Shown here in pieces: positions 53,698 to 62,285 of a DNA stretch of 64,000 nucleotides; positions within the stretch are counted from its first letter, which is position 1, and every line of letters begins with the position of its first letter. A model generated the notes under the pieces. It was not told the origin of the DNA. It saw only the letters and a list, made by a program, of their open reading frames with translations, and did not search any database. Origin of the DNA: Rhodospirillaceae bacterium (lineage in GTDB: Bacteria; Pseudomonadota; Alphaproteobacteria; UBA6615); NCBI GenBank assembly GCA_018702955.1, contig JABJEK010000101.1:1-64000 (forward strand), in the 5' to 3' direction. A program made the position numbers and the translations under genes.

Positions 53698-55023
53698 ATG
53701 AAACACGCAGCCAACCATACAAACGCGGTCACCCGCCTGCGCTCGCGACTGCGCGCAAGGCTATTTGGCGGTGTACCAGCCATTGCGATGGCCTGCCTCG
53801 CGGTGACTTTTCTCGCGGCAACGCCCGCACCGGCTCAGGACGTCCAGCGCATCGCGGCCGTGGTCAACGAAAAGGTCATATCAATCTTTGACGTACAGCA
53901 ACGCATGCGTCTGCTGATTAACTCTTCAGGGCTCGCAAAAAACGCCGAGACGCAACGCCGGATCGCGCCCCAGGTGCTGCGAGAACTGATCGATGAAGCC
54001 CTGCAAAACCAGGAAGCGGAGCGCCTGAATATCCGTATCACGCAGGGTGAAATTGACGATGCGATGGGACAGATCGAATCATCGAACGGGCTCCCCGCCG
54101 GTGGTTTTGAATCATTTCTCAATCGCCAGGGAATATCGTTGGAAGCCGCGCTCAGCCAGATCCGATCAAATCTGTCCTGGCAAAAGTTGCTCGCACGAAC
54201 GGTCGTCCCGACCATCGAGATCGGTGATGAGGAGATTGACGCCATCATTGCCCGCATCGAATCAACTGCCGGGGTTACGGAGTACCGGGTTGGGGAGATC
54301 CTTCTTCCGATCGACAGCCCGGCCGACGCGCCGGAGATCCGTAACTTGGCTGAACGGCTCGTGAAACAGCTACGCGAAGGTGCGGACTTCCGAGCCGTGG
54401 CCCAGCAATTCTCGAAAAGTGCGACAGCCGCAACCGGCGGGGATATCGGCTGGGTGCAGCCCGGCGAGCTCGGCCCCGCCGTCGACGGTGTGATCACCAA
54501 CCTCGAGCGCCTGGAAATATCCGACCCGATCGACGTGCCCGAGGGTATTCAGATCGTCATTTTGATCGACCAGCGCACAAACGAGCCGCCGGATCCGAAT
54601 GATCGAACCGTCGCTTTGCGCCAGATGCTGCTGCAGGTCGCGGCGGACGCGCCGCCCGGGTCCATCGACGCCCATCTGCAGACGGCGCGCGCAATTTCTT
54701 CGAGCGTGCGGGGATGCGACGATTTCGCCGCCGCGGCCACCGAGGCCGGCACGCCGCAGCCTGCAGCGCCTGCGTCATTCAAACTCAAGGACCTGAACGC
54801 CGAATTACGCGCACTCGCGGCCGGCTTGGACGTTGGCCAGGCGAGCGAACCCATTCGCGTTCCGTCCGGCGTACAGGTGCTCATGATCTGCGAGCGTCAG
54901 GAAGATATCGGTCCCGACCGGGAAGTCATTCGCAGAACCATCGAGCGCGAGCGCGTTGATATGCTCTCACGACGTTATTTGCGCGACCTGCGACGCTCTG
55001 CCTTCGTCGATTTGCGTGTTTAA
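53698..55023 (+). CDS. surA: Periplasmic chaperone / peptidyl-prolyl isomerase SurA
   Basis: A 441-residue SurA-type protein that escorts outer-membrane proteins, including LptD, across the periplasm. A signal peptide (IAMACLAVTFLAATPAPA^QD) is followed by the N-terminal chaperone domain (IAAVVNEKVISIFDVQQRMRLLINSS...LIDEALQNQEAERLNIRITQGEIDDAMGQIE). Parvulin-like region 1 begins VTEYRVGEILLPI and contains FSKSATAATGGDIGWVQPGELGPAV; the second region is degenerate. It begins directly after the lptD stop. Its own stop overlaps the probable rsmA start; pdxA, often found here, is missing. Confidence 0.92.
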   Translation: MKHAANHTNAVTRLRSRLRARLFGGVPAIAMACLAVTFLAATPAPAQDVQRIAAVVNEKVISIFDVQQRMRLLINSSGLAKNAETQRRIAPQVLRELIDEALQNQEAERLNIRITQGEIDDAMGQIESSNGLPAGGFESFLNRQGISLEAALSQIRSNLSWQKLLARTVVPTIEIGDEEIDAIIARIESTAGVTEYRVGEILLPIDSPADAPEIRNLAERLVKQLREGADFRAVAQQFSKSATAATGGDIGWVQPGELGPAVDGVITNLERLEISDPIDVPEGIQIVILIDQRTNEPPDPNDRTVALRQMLLQVAADAPPGSIDAHLQTARAISSSVRGCDDFAAAATEAGTPQPAAPASFKLKDLNAELRALAAGLDVGQASEPIRVPSGVQVLMICERQEDIGPDREVIRRTIERERVDMLSRRYLRDLRRSAFVDLRV

Positions 55024-55855
55024 CGCCGACGCGCTGCCGCCCTTGCGAGAGATCGTGGGGCGCTTCGATATCGCCGCCCAGAAATCCCTCGGGCAGCATT
55101 TTCTGTTCGATCTCAACCTGACACGGCGCATTGTATCCGTCGCGGGTGATCTGACCGGCATCAACGTAATCGAGATCGGTGCCGGCCCGGGCGGCCTGAC
55201 GCGCGCGTTACTCGAATCCAATGCCCAACACGTGTTTGCTGTCGAACGCGACCCACGCGCGGTTGCGGCATTGAACGAATTGGCCGAACACGCCGCGGGA
55301 CGCCTGACCGTCATAGCCGCCGACGCTCTGAAAACGGACCTGACCGACATAACGCCATATCCCCGCCGGATCGTGGCCAACCTTCCCTACAATGTTGGTA
55401 CGCAGTTGCTGATCAACTGGCTCATGCAAGCGGAGGCTTTTCTCGGCTTCACATTGATGTTTCAAAAGGAGGTCGCCGAGCGCATCGTCGCGACCCAGGG
55501 GAGTAAATCCTATGGCCGCCTGTCTGTTCTTGCACGCTGGCTGACCGAACCGAGAACCCAATTTGATGTACCGGCATCGGCCTTCGTGCCGCCGCCAAAT
55601 GTGACCTCCAGCGTGATCGGCCTCGAAGTCCGTTCAACACCGCTCGCGCCCGCCCGACGCGAAGATCTGGAAATCGTCACACGCGCGGCCTTCGGCCAAA
55701 GACGCAAGATGCTTCGGCGCTCGCTCGCACAGATCGGCGGCGCAGATATTCTTGCTGCCGCAAATGTGCCCGATGACGTCCGGGCGGAAGACCTGAACGT
55801 CGAACAATTTTGCGCGATCGCACGCGTTCTCAGCGAACATCCGCTTGCCCGCTAG
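55016..55855 (+). CDS. rsmA: 16S rRNA (adenine1518-N6/adenine1519-N6) dimethyltransferase
   Basis: A protein of about 279 residues (KsgA). I start at the GTG overlapping the surA stop, giving (M)FNADALPPLREIVGRFDIAAQKSLGQHFLFDLNLTRRIV; the track ATG lies 20 codons further into surA and gives an unlikely Cys-rich N-terminus. SAM-binding motifs are VIEIGAGPGGLTRALLE and VERDPRAVAAL. The catalytic motif IV is NLPYNVGTQLL. The C-terminal helical domain (FGQRRKMLRRSLAQIGG) is complete. The enzyme modifies the 3'-end loop of 16S rRNA late in 30S assembly. Confidence 0.93.
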   Translation: MFNADALPPLREIVGRFDIAAQKSLGQHFLFDLNLTRRIVSVAGDLTGINVIEIGAGPGGLTRALLESNAQHVFAVERDPRAVAALNELAEHAAGRLTVIAADALKTDLTDITPYPRRIVANLPYNVGTQLLINWLMQAEAFLGFTLMFQKEVAERIVATQGSKSYGRLSVLARWLTEPRTQFDVPASAFVPPPNVTSSVIGLEVRSTPLAPARREDLEIVTRAAFGQRRKMLRRSLAQIGGADILAAANVPDDVRAEDLNVEQFCAIARVLSEHPLAR

Positions 55856-56112
55856 ACCCGGCAATGTCAGCGTTATCGGATGCTGAGATTTCTGAATCGC
55901 CAAAAATCAACTGTGGTTGCCACAAACAGCCAGGCTCGCGACGCCTCGGTGCCTGGGTTCCGCCATCGGGTGCATGAACCCGAATATGCGCGCCTGGGCC
56001 TGCCATTCTGTCGGCAGGATTCAATCCGCAAGCTGGCGGTGTTACTGGATGAGGAAGCAGCGCTACGCGGCGCTGATTAGCGCGTGCTGTGCCGCCATGC
56101 TGGCGTTCTGTG

Positions 56113-56766
56113 CTATTGCCCCTGCCGCAACAGGCGCACGAGGTCTGACAGGCCCTCTTGTCGGGGCCGGCGAAGGCGCTCGGCATCAAGAATAGCCATC
56201 ACCTTGGCGACACTGTCTTCAAAGCTCTCATTGACCACCACATAGTCATACTCGGACCAGTGAGTAATCTCGTCTGCAGCCTTCGCCATGCGATCGGCGA
56301 TCACCTCATGACTGTCCTGGGCACGGGATTGCAGCCGCCGCTCAAGCTCGGCCGTCGAGGGTGGCAGGATGAACACGCTCACCAAATCATCGCGGGCGCG
56401 TTCTGCGACCTGCTGCGTGCCTTGCCAGTCGAGATCGAACAGGACGTCGCGGCCTGCCCCCAGCGCCTCATCGACCGGGGCTCGCGGGGTTCCGTAATAA
56501 TTGTCGAAAACCTTGGCGTACTCCAGCAACTCCTGGCGATTCACCATCAGGTCGAATTCGGTCCGATCGACGAAGACATAATGCTCGCCATCCACCTCGC
56601 CCGGGCGGCGTGGTCGGGTCGTCACGGAAATCGACAGGGATATATTCGCGTCCCGCTCCAGGACGGCGCGCGAGATCGACGTCTTGCCTGCGCCCGAGGG
56701 GGACGAGAGCACGAGCATCAGCCCGCGCCGCTTGATCTCAAGCCCACCGGTCGCATCATCGACCAT
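56113..56766 (-). CDS. gmk: Guanylate kinase
   Basis: A 217-residue GMP kinase. The P-loop SSPSGAGKTSISRAVLERD is followed by the GMP-binding segment SVTTRPRRPGEVDGEHYVFVDRTEF and LLEYAKVFDNYYGTPRAPVDEALGAGRDVLFDLDWQGTQQV. VFILPPSTAELERRLQSRAQDS lies in the lid/core region. Length is typical. The first 14 residues before RGLMLVLSSPSG are variable in the family, so a later start is possible. It is 8 bases downstream of yicC on the same strand, a conserved pair. Confidence 0.96.
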   Translation of the reverse strand: MVDDATGGLEIKRRGLMLVLSSPSGAGKTSISRAVLERDANISLSISVTTRPRRPGEVDGEHYVFVDRTEFDLMVNRQELLEYAKVFDNYYGTPRAPVDEALGAGRDVLFDLDWQGTQQVAERARDDLVSVFILPPSTAELERRLQSRAQDSHEVIADRMAKAADEITHWSEYDYVVVNESFEDSVAKVMAILDAERLRRPRQEGLSDLVRLLRQGQ

Positions 56767-56774
56767 ATTGCGTC

Positions 56775-57665
56775 CTATTCCACATTCTGCACCTGCTCGC
56801 GAAACTGCTCGATCGTCGCCTTCATTGCCAGGCCGATCCGGGTCAATTCAACATCCGCCGACTTGGAACACAGCGTATTCGCTTCCCGGTTTAACTCCTG
56901 GCACAGAAAATCGAGCCGTCGCCCAACAGCCGCGCCATCATCCAACAGCTCACGCACCGCCGCGACATGCACCGCGAGACGATCCAGCTCTTCACGTATG
57001 TCGGCCTTACCGACCAGCACGGCCGCCTCTTGCGCCAATCGCTCTTCGGGCAACTTCGGTTCGGCACCCAAAAGCTCCTCGACGAGTGCCGCGAGGCGTC
57101 CGCGGATTGCCTCGGGCTGGGTCGCAGCGGCATCGGCCGCCTCTTGCGTCAGGCTTGCAAGAATATCCAGATGGCCCGCCATGATGTCGTCGAGGCGCTG
57201 TCCCTCACCGGCCCGCGCGACCGCCAATGCCGTCAGCATTTCCTGGCCCGATGCGATCATCGCCGTCTCGCGCGCCGTACGTTTCTCCTCATTCTCTGTC
57301 GTGTCGACCGGCTCCAGCATGCCGCGAATTGAAAGCAGCCCTTCGATCGTCGGCGGCGTATCGGCAATCGCGTCGCCCAGTTCTGAGCGCAATGCCTGGA
57401 CCTGGTCGAGTAGATCCCGATTGATCCGGAATCGTGTGCTCGCCTGGTCGACCCTCTCAAGGGACACACCAACGGTGATATTGCCGCGCTGGAACATTTT
57501 CGCCGCCGCCGTTCGCACCGCCCGCTCAACAGCTTCATAGCCATTGGGAACACGGCAGCGCACATCGAGACCGCGCGCGTTTACGCTGCGCGCTTCCCAC
57601 GTCCATGCGTAGAGATCATCCTGCCCGGCCGTACGGGCAAAACCGGTCATGCTTTGAAGGGTCAT
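56775..57665 (-). CDS. yicC: YicC family endoribonuclease
   Basis: A 296-residue YicC/YloC protein. The start MTLQSMTGFARTAGQDDLYAWTWEARSVNARGLDVRCRVP is the strongly conserved family N-terminus; the track's longer ORF has no support. The C-terminal DUF1732 region ends AVGRRLDFLCQELNREANTLCSKSADVELTRIGLAMKATIEQFREQVQNVE, also classic. YicC proteins are hexameric endoribonucleases implicated in sRNA (RyhB) turnover in E. coli. In many alphaproteobacteria mltG precedes yicC-gmk; here two SDR genes on the other strand lie between. Confidence 0.93.
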   Translation of the reverse strand: MTLQSMTGFARTAGQDDLYAWTWEARSVNARGLDVRCRVPNGYEAVERAVRTAAAKMFQRGNITVGVSLERVDQASTRFRINRDLLDQVQALRSELGDAIADTPPTIEGLLSIRGMLEPVDTTENEEKRTARETAMIASGQEMLTALAVARAGEGQRLDDIMAGHLDILASLTQEAADAAATQPEAIRGRLAALVEELLGAEPKLPEERLAQEAAVLVGKADIREELDRLAVHVAAVRELLDDGAAVGRRLDFLCQELNREANTLCSKSADVELTRIGLAMKATIEQFREQVQNVE

Positions 57666-57786
57666 GGCGCGGAGGAGACCAGTTTGAGGCCGCTCAACGC
57701 GACGCGCCGAAGTGCTGCTATCATGCTTTGCCTTATAGCTTGGCGCCGGATCACCAACAACCCGGTGCGCAACTGCGGAAGATCTG

Positions 57787-58512
57787 GTGCCTCCTTTCGA
57801 TAATCCCCGCCATGTTCTTATCACCGGCGCTTCCAGCGGGATCGGCGCAGCCCTGGCGGTTGCCCTTGCGGCACCGGACCGAAGACTGTCGCTCGGCGGG
57901 CGCGACATCACGCGCCTCGACGCGGTGGCGGTTGCCTGCCGGGCAAAGGGCGCGTTGTGTGAAACGCATCAGGCGGACGTCACAGACAAGGAGAGCATGG
58001 CCACATGGCTCGGGGACGCGGATGCGGAACAGGCGCTGGATCTCGTCATCGCCAATGCGGGCATTTCGGGTGGGACAGGCAAACGGGGGAACGCGACCGA
58101 TGTCAGCGACGGGGAGATTTTTGCCACCAACGTCGACGGCGTGGTCAATTCGGTCGAACCGGCCCTCGCCCGCATGCTCGCACGCAACGCCGGGCAGATC
58201 GCCATCATGTCGAGCCTCGCCAGCTTCCGGGCCTTTGGCAGGTCTCCGGCTTATTGTGCCAGCAAGGCTGCCGTTAGATTCTATGGCGAAGGGTTGCAGC
58301 GCGCGCACCGTGACAGCGACGTGAAGATCGGGGTGATTTGCCCCGGTTTCGTGCGATCACCCATAACGGACGCCAATGATTTTTACATGCCGATGCTGAT
58401 GGATACCGATCACGCCGCACGCCGGATCGTGCGCGGATTGGCCGCCGGAAAATCACGGATTGCGTTTCCACTTCCACTCTATCTGGGCATTCGCATGCTC
58501 TCACTCATCTGA
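57787..58512 (+). CDS. Short-chain dehydrogenase/reductase
   Basis: A 241-residue classical SDR with a GTG start. The NAD(P)-binding motif HVLITGASSGIGAALAVALA, the NAG motif (VIANAGISGG) and the catalytic Ser and YxxxK (MSSLASFRAFGRSPAYCASKAA) are intact. PGFVRSPITD follows. The C-terminal end IAFPLPLYLGIRMLSLI is hydrophobic, which suggests membrane association as in some lipid or retinol-type SDRs. The substrate is unknown. It is followed 13 bases later by a second SDR gene, and the pair interrupts the usual mltG-yicC order. Confidence 0.85.
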   Translation: MPPFDNPRHVLITGASSGIGAALAVALAAPDRRLSLGGRDITRLDAVAVACRAKGALCETHQADVTDKESMATWLGDADAEQALDLVIANAGISGGTGKRGNATDVSDGEIFATNVDGVVNSVEPALARMLARNAGQIAIMSSLASFRAFGRSPAYCASKAAVRFYGEGLQRAHRDSDVKIGVICPGFVRSPITDANDFYMPMLMDTDHAARRIVRGLAAGKSRIAFPLPLYLGIRMLSLI

Positions 58513-58525
58513 ACGGGGAAAACTC

Positions 58526-59326
58526 ATGGATCAGAAACTGGCCGGGAAGACAGCGCTGGTAACCGGGGCAAGCAGCGGACAGGGCGCCGCAGAAGCCAGC
58601 CTGTTTGCGCAGGCCGGCGCGCGAGTCATCCTGTCCGATATCGCCGACGAGGCGGGCGAGGCCCAGGCCCAGGCCATACGCGACGGCGGCGGTGAGGCTC
58701 AGTACCGGCATCTCGATGTTGCCAGCGAAGACGAGTGGGCCAACGTGATCGACGGCATCGCGACTGACTTCGGCGCCCTGAATATTCTCGTCAACAATGC
58801 AGGCGTTCCATTGCGCGGTGGCTCGGTTACCAACACCAAGCTGGAAGACTGGAACCGGTTGCTGTCGATCAACCTCACAGGGCCGTTCCTCGGCATCCGC
58901 ACGGCTGCACCGCTGATCCGCGACAGCGGCGGCGGTGCCATCGTGAACACCGGCTCCATCGCCGGACTGACCGGACATTTCGCAACCGCCTACAGCACCA
59001 GCAAATGGGGTATTCGCGGCATCACCAAGAGTGCTGCCATGGAACTGGTCGACTGGAACATTCGCGTGAACGCCGTCCATCCCGGGCTCGTGCATACGCC
59101 GTTGGTCGAGGAGTCAGTAGATTTCGTGCAGGCGCTGGCAGACCAGACACCGATGGAACGGGGTGCGAGTTCCGAGGAAATCGCCAAGGTCGTGCTGTTC
59201 CTGGCATGTGATGATTCGGGCTATATCACCGGCCACGATATCGCCGTCGACGGCGGTTTCACGGATATCGGGGGCTACTGGCGGGTGTTGAAGCAGGTCA
59301 TGGCGCAACCCGATCAGAATATCTGA
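58526..59326 (+). CDS. Short-chain dehydrogenase/reductase (3-alpha/20-beta-hydroxysteroid dehydrogenase-like)
   Basis: A 266-residue classical SDR starting MDQKLAGKTALVTGASSGQGAAEASLF, with GGGGA upstream; the track start 22 codons earlier lies in the previous gene. The TGxxxGxG motif reads TGASSGQG, with Gln where Ile is usual. DVASEDEW, NNAGVPLRGG, the catalytic Ser (NTGSIAGLTG) and YSTSK follow, then PGLVHTPLVEE and the tetramer-type C-terminus GHDIAVDGGFTDIGGY. The family acts on steroid or other secondary alcohols. It converges with mltG, leaving 7 bases between stops. Confidence 0.86.
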   Translation: MDQKLAGKTALVTGASSGQGAAEASLFAQAGARVILSDIADEAGEAQAQAIRDGGGEAQYRHLDVASEDEWANVIDGIATDFGALNILVNNAGVPLRGGSVTNTKLEDWNRLLSINLTGPFLGIRTAAPLIRDSGGGAIVNTGSIAGLTGHFATAYSTSKWGIRGITKSAAMELVDWNIRVNAVHPGLVHTPLVEESVDFVQALADQTPMERGASSEEIAKVVLFLACDDSGYITGHDIAVDGGFTDIGGYWRVLKQVMAQPDQNI

Positions 59327-59333
59327 GCCGGCC

Positions 59334-60416
59334 CTAGCGCGCCCGTTGCTCGCGCTGTATTCGCCGCCAGCGCGCCACATTGCGGTTGTGTTCCGCCAGC
59401 GTCCGCGCGAACGCGTGTCCGCCGGTCCCATCGGCAACGAAATAAAGGTCTTTCGTTTCCGCCGGGTTGAGGACCGCCGCGATGCTGGCGAGCCCGGGGT
59501 TGGCAATCGGCCCGGGCGGCAGGCCACGGTGAACATAGGTGTTGTAGGGATGGTCGACGGCCAGATCGGCGCGACGCAACGGCCGGTCCAGCGGGACACC
59601 ATTTTCGGCCAGACCATACGCGACCGTCGGGTCGGACTGCAGGCGCATGCCTCTAATTAATCGGTTGATAAATACGCCCGCCACCCGCGCGCGCTCGGCC
59701 GGAACGGCGGTTTCGCGTTCAACGATCGAGGCGAGTATCAGGGCCTCCTCGGGTGAGGCCAGGGGAAGGCCATCCTGCCGCGCTTCCCAGAGGCGTGTGA
59801 GCCCCGCATCCCGCGCCGCCGTCATACGAGCGATCAGCTCGCCACGGGTATCACCGAGGCTGAAATGATACGTCTCCGGAAGCATCGCCCCCTCGCCGAG
59901 TTCGGACACTTCGGGGGTCGGTCCCGAAAGCCCCTCGGCCCCCTCTATAACTGCGAGAATTTCACGGGTCGTCAGGCCTTCTGCGACCGTCACACGGCGC
60001 ACCACGGTGTCGCCTGCCTGCAGCTTTGCGACCGCGTCACGAAGGCTGACCCCGGCGGAAAACGTGTACTCGCCTGCCCGCAACGGCCGTTCCGGCGCCA
60101 GAAATCGTAAGGCAATGGCGAACAGACGCGTATCCGCCGCGACCCCCGCATCAACAAGGGTCGTGGCGATGGATTGCCCGGATGCACCTCGCGGTATGAC
60201 GACAGACGTGTCGGCCGCGAGGGGGCCGGGATCGCTATAGGCCCGGTGCAGCATCACAGTGCCGCCTCCGGCCAGCGTCGCCCCGGCAATCAGTACAAAA
60301 ACAAAGATGGAAACCAGCCACCCAAGGCCGCGACGTGGACGGCGCGCGGGTGGCCCGCCCGGCTGTTCGGCGGTTTGTCCCTCGGAGGGTGTTTCAGCTG
60401 GAGGTTGGTCACTCAT
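59334..60416 (-). CDS. mltG: Endolytic transglycosylase MltG
   Basis: A 360-residue membrane-anchored murein lytic transglycosylase (YceG-like) that cuts nascent glycan strands and so sets their length. I use the ATG at MSDQPPAETPSEGQ. A cytoplasmic Pro-rich N-terminus and one TM (LGWLVSIFVFVLIAGATLAGGG, about residues 31-52) precede a LysM-like subdomain. The catalytic region contains EEALILASIVERETAVPAERARVAGVFINRLIRGMRLQSDPTVAYG, with the catalytic Glu in VERE, and YNTYVHRGLPPGPIANPGLASIAAVLNP. It is the last gene of the fab cluster, 55 bases after fabF. Confidence 0.93.
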   Translation of the reverse strand: MSDQPPAETPSEGQTAEQPGGPPARRPRRGLGWLVSIFVFVLIAGATLAGGGTVMLHRAYSDPGPLAADTSVVIPRGASGQSIATTLVDAGVAADTRLFAIALRFLAPERPLRAGEYTFSAGVSLRDAVAKLQAGDTVVRRVTVAEGLTTREILAVIEGAEGLSGPTPEVSELGEGAMLPETYHFSLGDTRGELIARMTAARDAGLTRLWEARQDGLPLASPEEALILASIVERETAVPAERARVAGVFINRLIRGMRLQSDPTVAYGLAENGVPLDRPLRRADLAVDHPYNTYVHRGLPPGPIANPGLASIAAVLNPAETKDLYFVADGTGGHAFARTLAEHNRNVARWRRIQREQRAR

Positions 60417-60471
60417 CGCGCCGGCATGATAGCCGCGGTGGCGAGATTCGCAGGGATCAGCGTCGCAGGCG

Positions 60472-61731
60472 TCAGACTTCGGTGAAAACCAGGCTGGCGT
60501 TGGTCCCGCCAAATCCGAACGAGTTGCTCAACACGTTACGTACCGGCTTATCCTTGGCCACGTGAGGCACCAGATCGATATCGCATGCGTCGGACGGATC
60601 ATCGAGATTGATCGTCGGGGGCACCGTGTTGCTGTTGATCGCCATGATCGAGTAGATCGCCTCGACAGCACCGGCCGCACCAAGCAGATGACCGATCGCC
60701 GATTTGGTCGATGACATGGCCAATGAATAGGCATGATCGCCAAACAGGCGTTTCACCGCGCCCAGTTCGATCTCGTCACCCAGCGGCGTCGAAGTCCCGT
60801 GGGCGTTCACATAATCGATGTCGTCGGGATTGAGCTCGGCCCGCTTGATCGCGGCCTGCATGGACCGGAATCCACCGTTACCGTCTTCCGCCGGTGCCGT
60901 GATGTGGTGCGCATCGCCGGACATGCCGTAGCCGATGATCTCGGCGTAAATCTTGGCACCGCGCGCTTTGGCATGCTCGTATTCCTCGAGCACAACCACG
61001 CCCGCACCCTCCCCCATCACAAACCCGTCACGGCCCTTGTCGTAGGGCCGGGAGGCTGCCTCGGGTGTGTCATTGTAGCCGGTAGATAGCGCCCGGCACG
61101 CCGCGAACCCGGCGATCCCGATACGGCAAATCGCCGCCTCGGCGCCACCCGCGACCATGACATCCGCATCGTCCCACATGATCAGTCGCGCGGCGTCTCC
61201 GATCGCGTGAGCACCGGTCGAACAGGCCGTGACAACGGCGTGGTTCGGTCCCTTGAACCCGTATTTGATCGATACCTGCCCGGAGGCAAGGTTGATCAGT
61301 GCCGACGGGATAAAGAATGGGCCCACTTTGCGCGGACTTTGGGCATTCAGAAGGGTAGAACCCTCGTAGATGGTCTGCAGACCGCCAATGCCCGACCCGA
61401 TCATGACGCCCGTGCGTTCCTGATCCTCTTCGGCTTCCGGCTTCCAGCCTGAATCCTCAACCGCTTCGGTCGCGGCCGAGACCCCGTAGATGATAAATTC
61501 ATCGATCCGGCGCTGGTCCTTGGCCGAAACATAATTATCGGGATTAAACGTGCCGTTCGAGCCGTCGCCGCGCGGAACCTGCGCGGCGATCTTGGCCGGC
61601 AAATCGGACACGTCGAATTTCTGAATCCCCACAGCACCGGATTCACCGTTGGTCAAACGGCCCCAATTATGGTCCAGGCCCACGCCTAACGGCGTGACCA
61701 AACCCATTCCGGTTACGACGACACGTCTCAT
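60472..61731 (-). CDS. fabF: Beta-ketoacyl-ACP synthase II
   Basis: A 419-residue condensing enzyme that elongates acyl-ACP with malonyl-ACP. The nucleophile Cys170 is in VVTACSTGAHAIGDAARL, and the two catalytic histidines are in VNAHGTSTPLGDEIEL and KSAIGHLLGAAGAVEAIYSI. The N-terminus (RRVVVTGMGLVTPLGVGLDHNW) and C-terminal glycine-rich loop (NSFGFGGTNASLVF) are intact. It is downstream of acpP on the same strand, with a hairpin in the 85-base gap that may set the relative amounts of ACP and synthase. Confidence 0.97.
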   Translation of the reverse strand: MRRVVVTGMGLVTPLGVGLDHNWGRLTNGESGAVGIQKFDVSDLPAKIAAQVPRGDGSNGTFNPDNYVSAKDQRRIDEFIIYGVSAATEAVEDSGWKPEAEEDQERTGVMIGSGIGGLQTIYEGSTLLNAQSPRKVGPFFIPSALINLASGQVSIKYGFKGPNHAVVTACSTGAHAIGDAARLIMWDDADVMVAGGAEAAICRIGIAGFAACRALSTGYNDTPEAASRPYDKGRDGFVMGEGAGVVVLEEYEHAKARGAKIYAEIIGYGMSGDAHHITAPAEDGNGGFRSMQAAIKRAELNPDDIDYVNAHGTSTPLGDEIELGAVKRLFGDHAYSLAMSSTKSAIGHLLGAAGAVEAIYSIMAINSNTVPPTINLDDPSDACDIDLVPHVAKDKPVRNVLSNSFGFGGTNASLVFTEV

Positions 61732-61781
61732 GGGATTCCGATGCGCTGTTGCACGGTCAATGGAAATTCAGCGAAGAACGA

Positions 61782-61800
61782 CCTGCGCAACGTGCGCAGG
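61782..61800 (-). terminator. Hairpin between acpP and fabF, possible attenuator
   Basis: CCTGCGCA-ACG-TGCGCAGG is a perfect 8-bp stem with a 3-base loop, 17 bases beyond the acpP stop. It lacks a U-run on the minus strand, so it may be a partial terminator or an RNA-stabilising hairpin for the abundant acpP message. Confidence 0.5.
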
Positions 61801-61816
61801 GTTCAGTCTAATTGGT

Positions 61817-62053
61817 TCAGCTGGAGGCTGATTCGAGGAACTTGACTGCGTCCCCAACCGTGAGAATCTTCTCAGCGGCATCGTCGGGAATTTCGCATCC
61901 GAATTCTTCTTCGAACGCCATCACAAGCTCGACGGTGTCGAGACTGTCGGCGCCGAGGTCGTCGATGAAACTCGCGCCCTCGGAAACTTTGCCTTCGTCG
62001 ACACCCAGGTGTTCGACAACAATTTTCTGCACGCGCTCAGCGATATCGCTCAT
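61817..62053 (-). CDS. acpP: Acyl carrier protein
   Basis: A 78-residue [81 protein letters not shown]. The phosphopantetheine serine is Ser37 in GADSLDT. The protein is acidic and of standard length. The ATG start is the family start; the track's extended ORF is upstream leader. The region 62054-62285 between fabG and acpP (about 230 bases) shows no gene and probably contains a separate acpP promoter. It holds a long-range inverted repeat (GATTGATTT / AAATCAACC, about 30 bases apart). Confidence 0.98.
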   Translation of the reverse strand: MSDIAERVQKIVVEHLGVDEGKVSEGASFIDDLGADSLDTVELVMAFEEEFGCEIPDDAAEKILTVGDAVKFLESASS

Positions 62054-62285
62054 GTCTGCCTGCCCTTGCTTCCTTGGTTTCTCGGTATCGTTTCCGACAC
62101 CCTTGGTACGGGATTGATTTAAGACGATTCGGTGTCCGAGTGCCCCCGAAATCAACCGTTCATCCCTATCACAGCGCCGCGCGTCTCGCCATAGGAGGCA
62201 ATGCCAACGCTACACTGTGGCGGCGTTTACCGGCGTTCGCCCGTAACGTCAAGCGCACGCTGGTCCACAGCTCCCATTCTTGCGA

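Noticed and set aside
55880-56080. 66-codon ORF after rsmA
   Set aside because: No ribosome-binding site, domain or plausible composition.
62109-62157. Inverted repeat GATTGATTT / AAATCAACC between fabG and acpP as an operator
   Set aside because: The arms are about 30 bases apart and short; it may be chance. No known fatty-acid regulator site is recognisable, so it is only mentioned under acpP.
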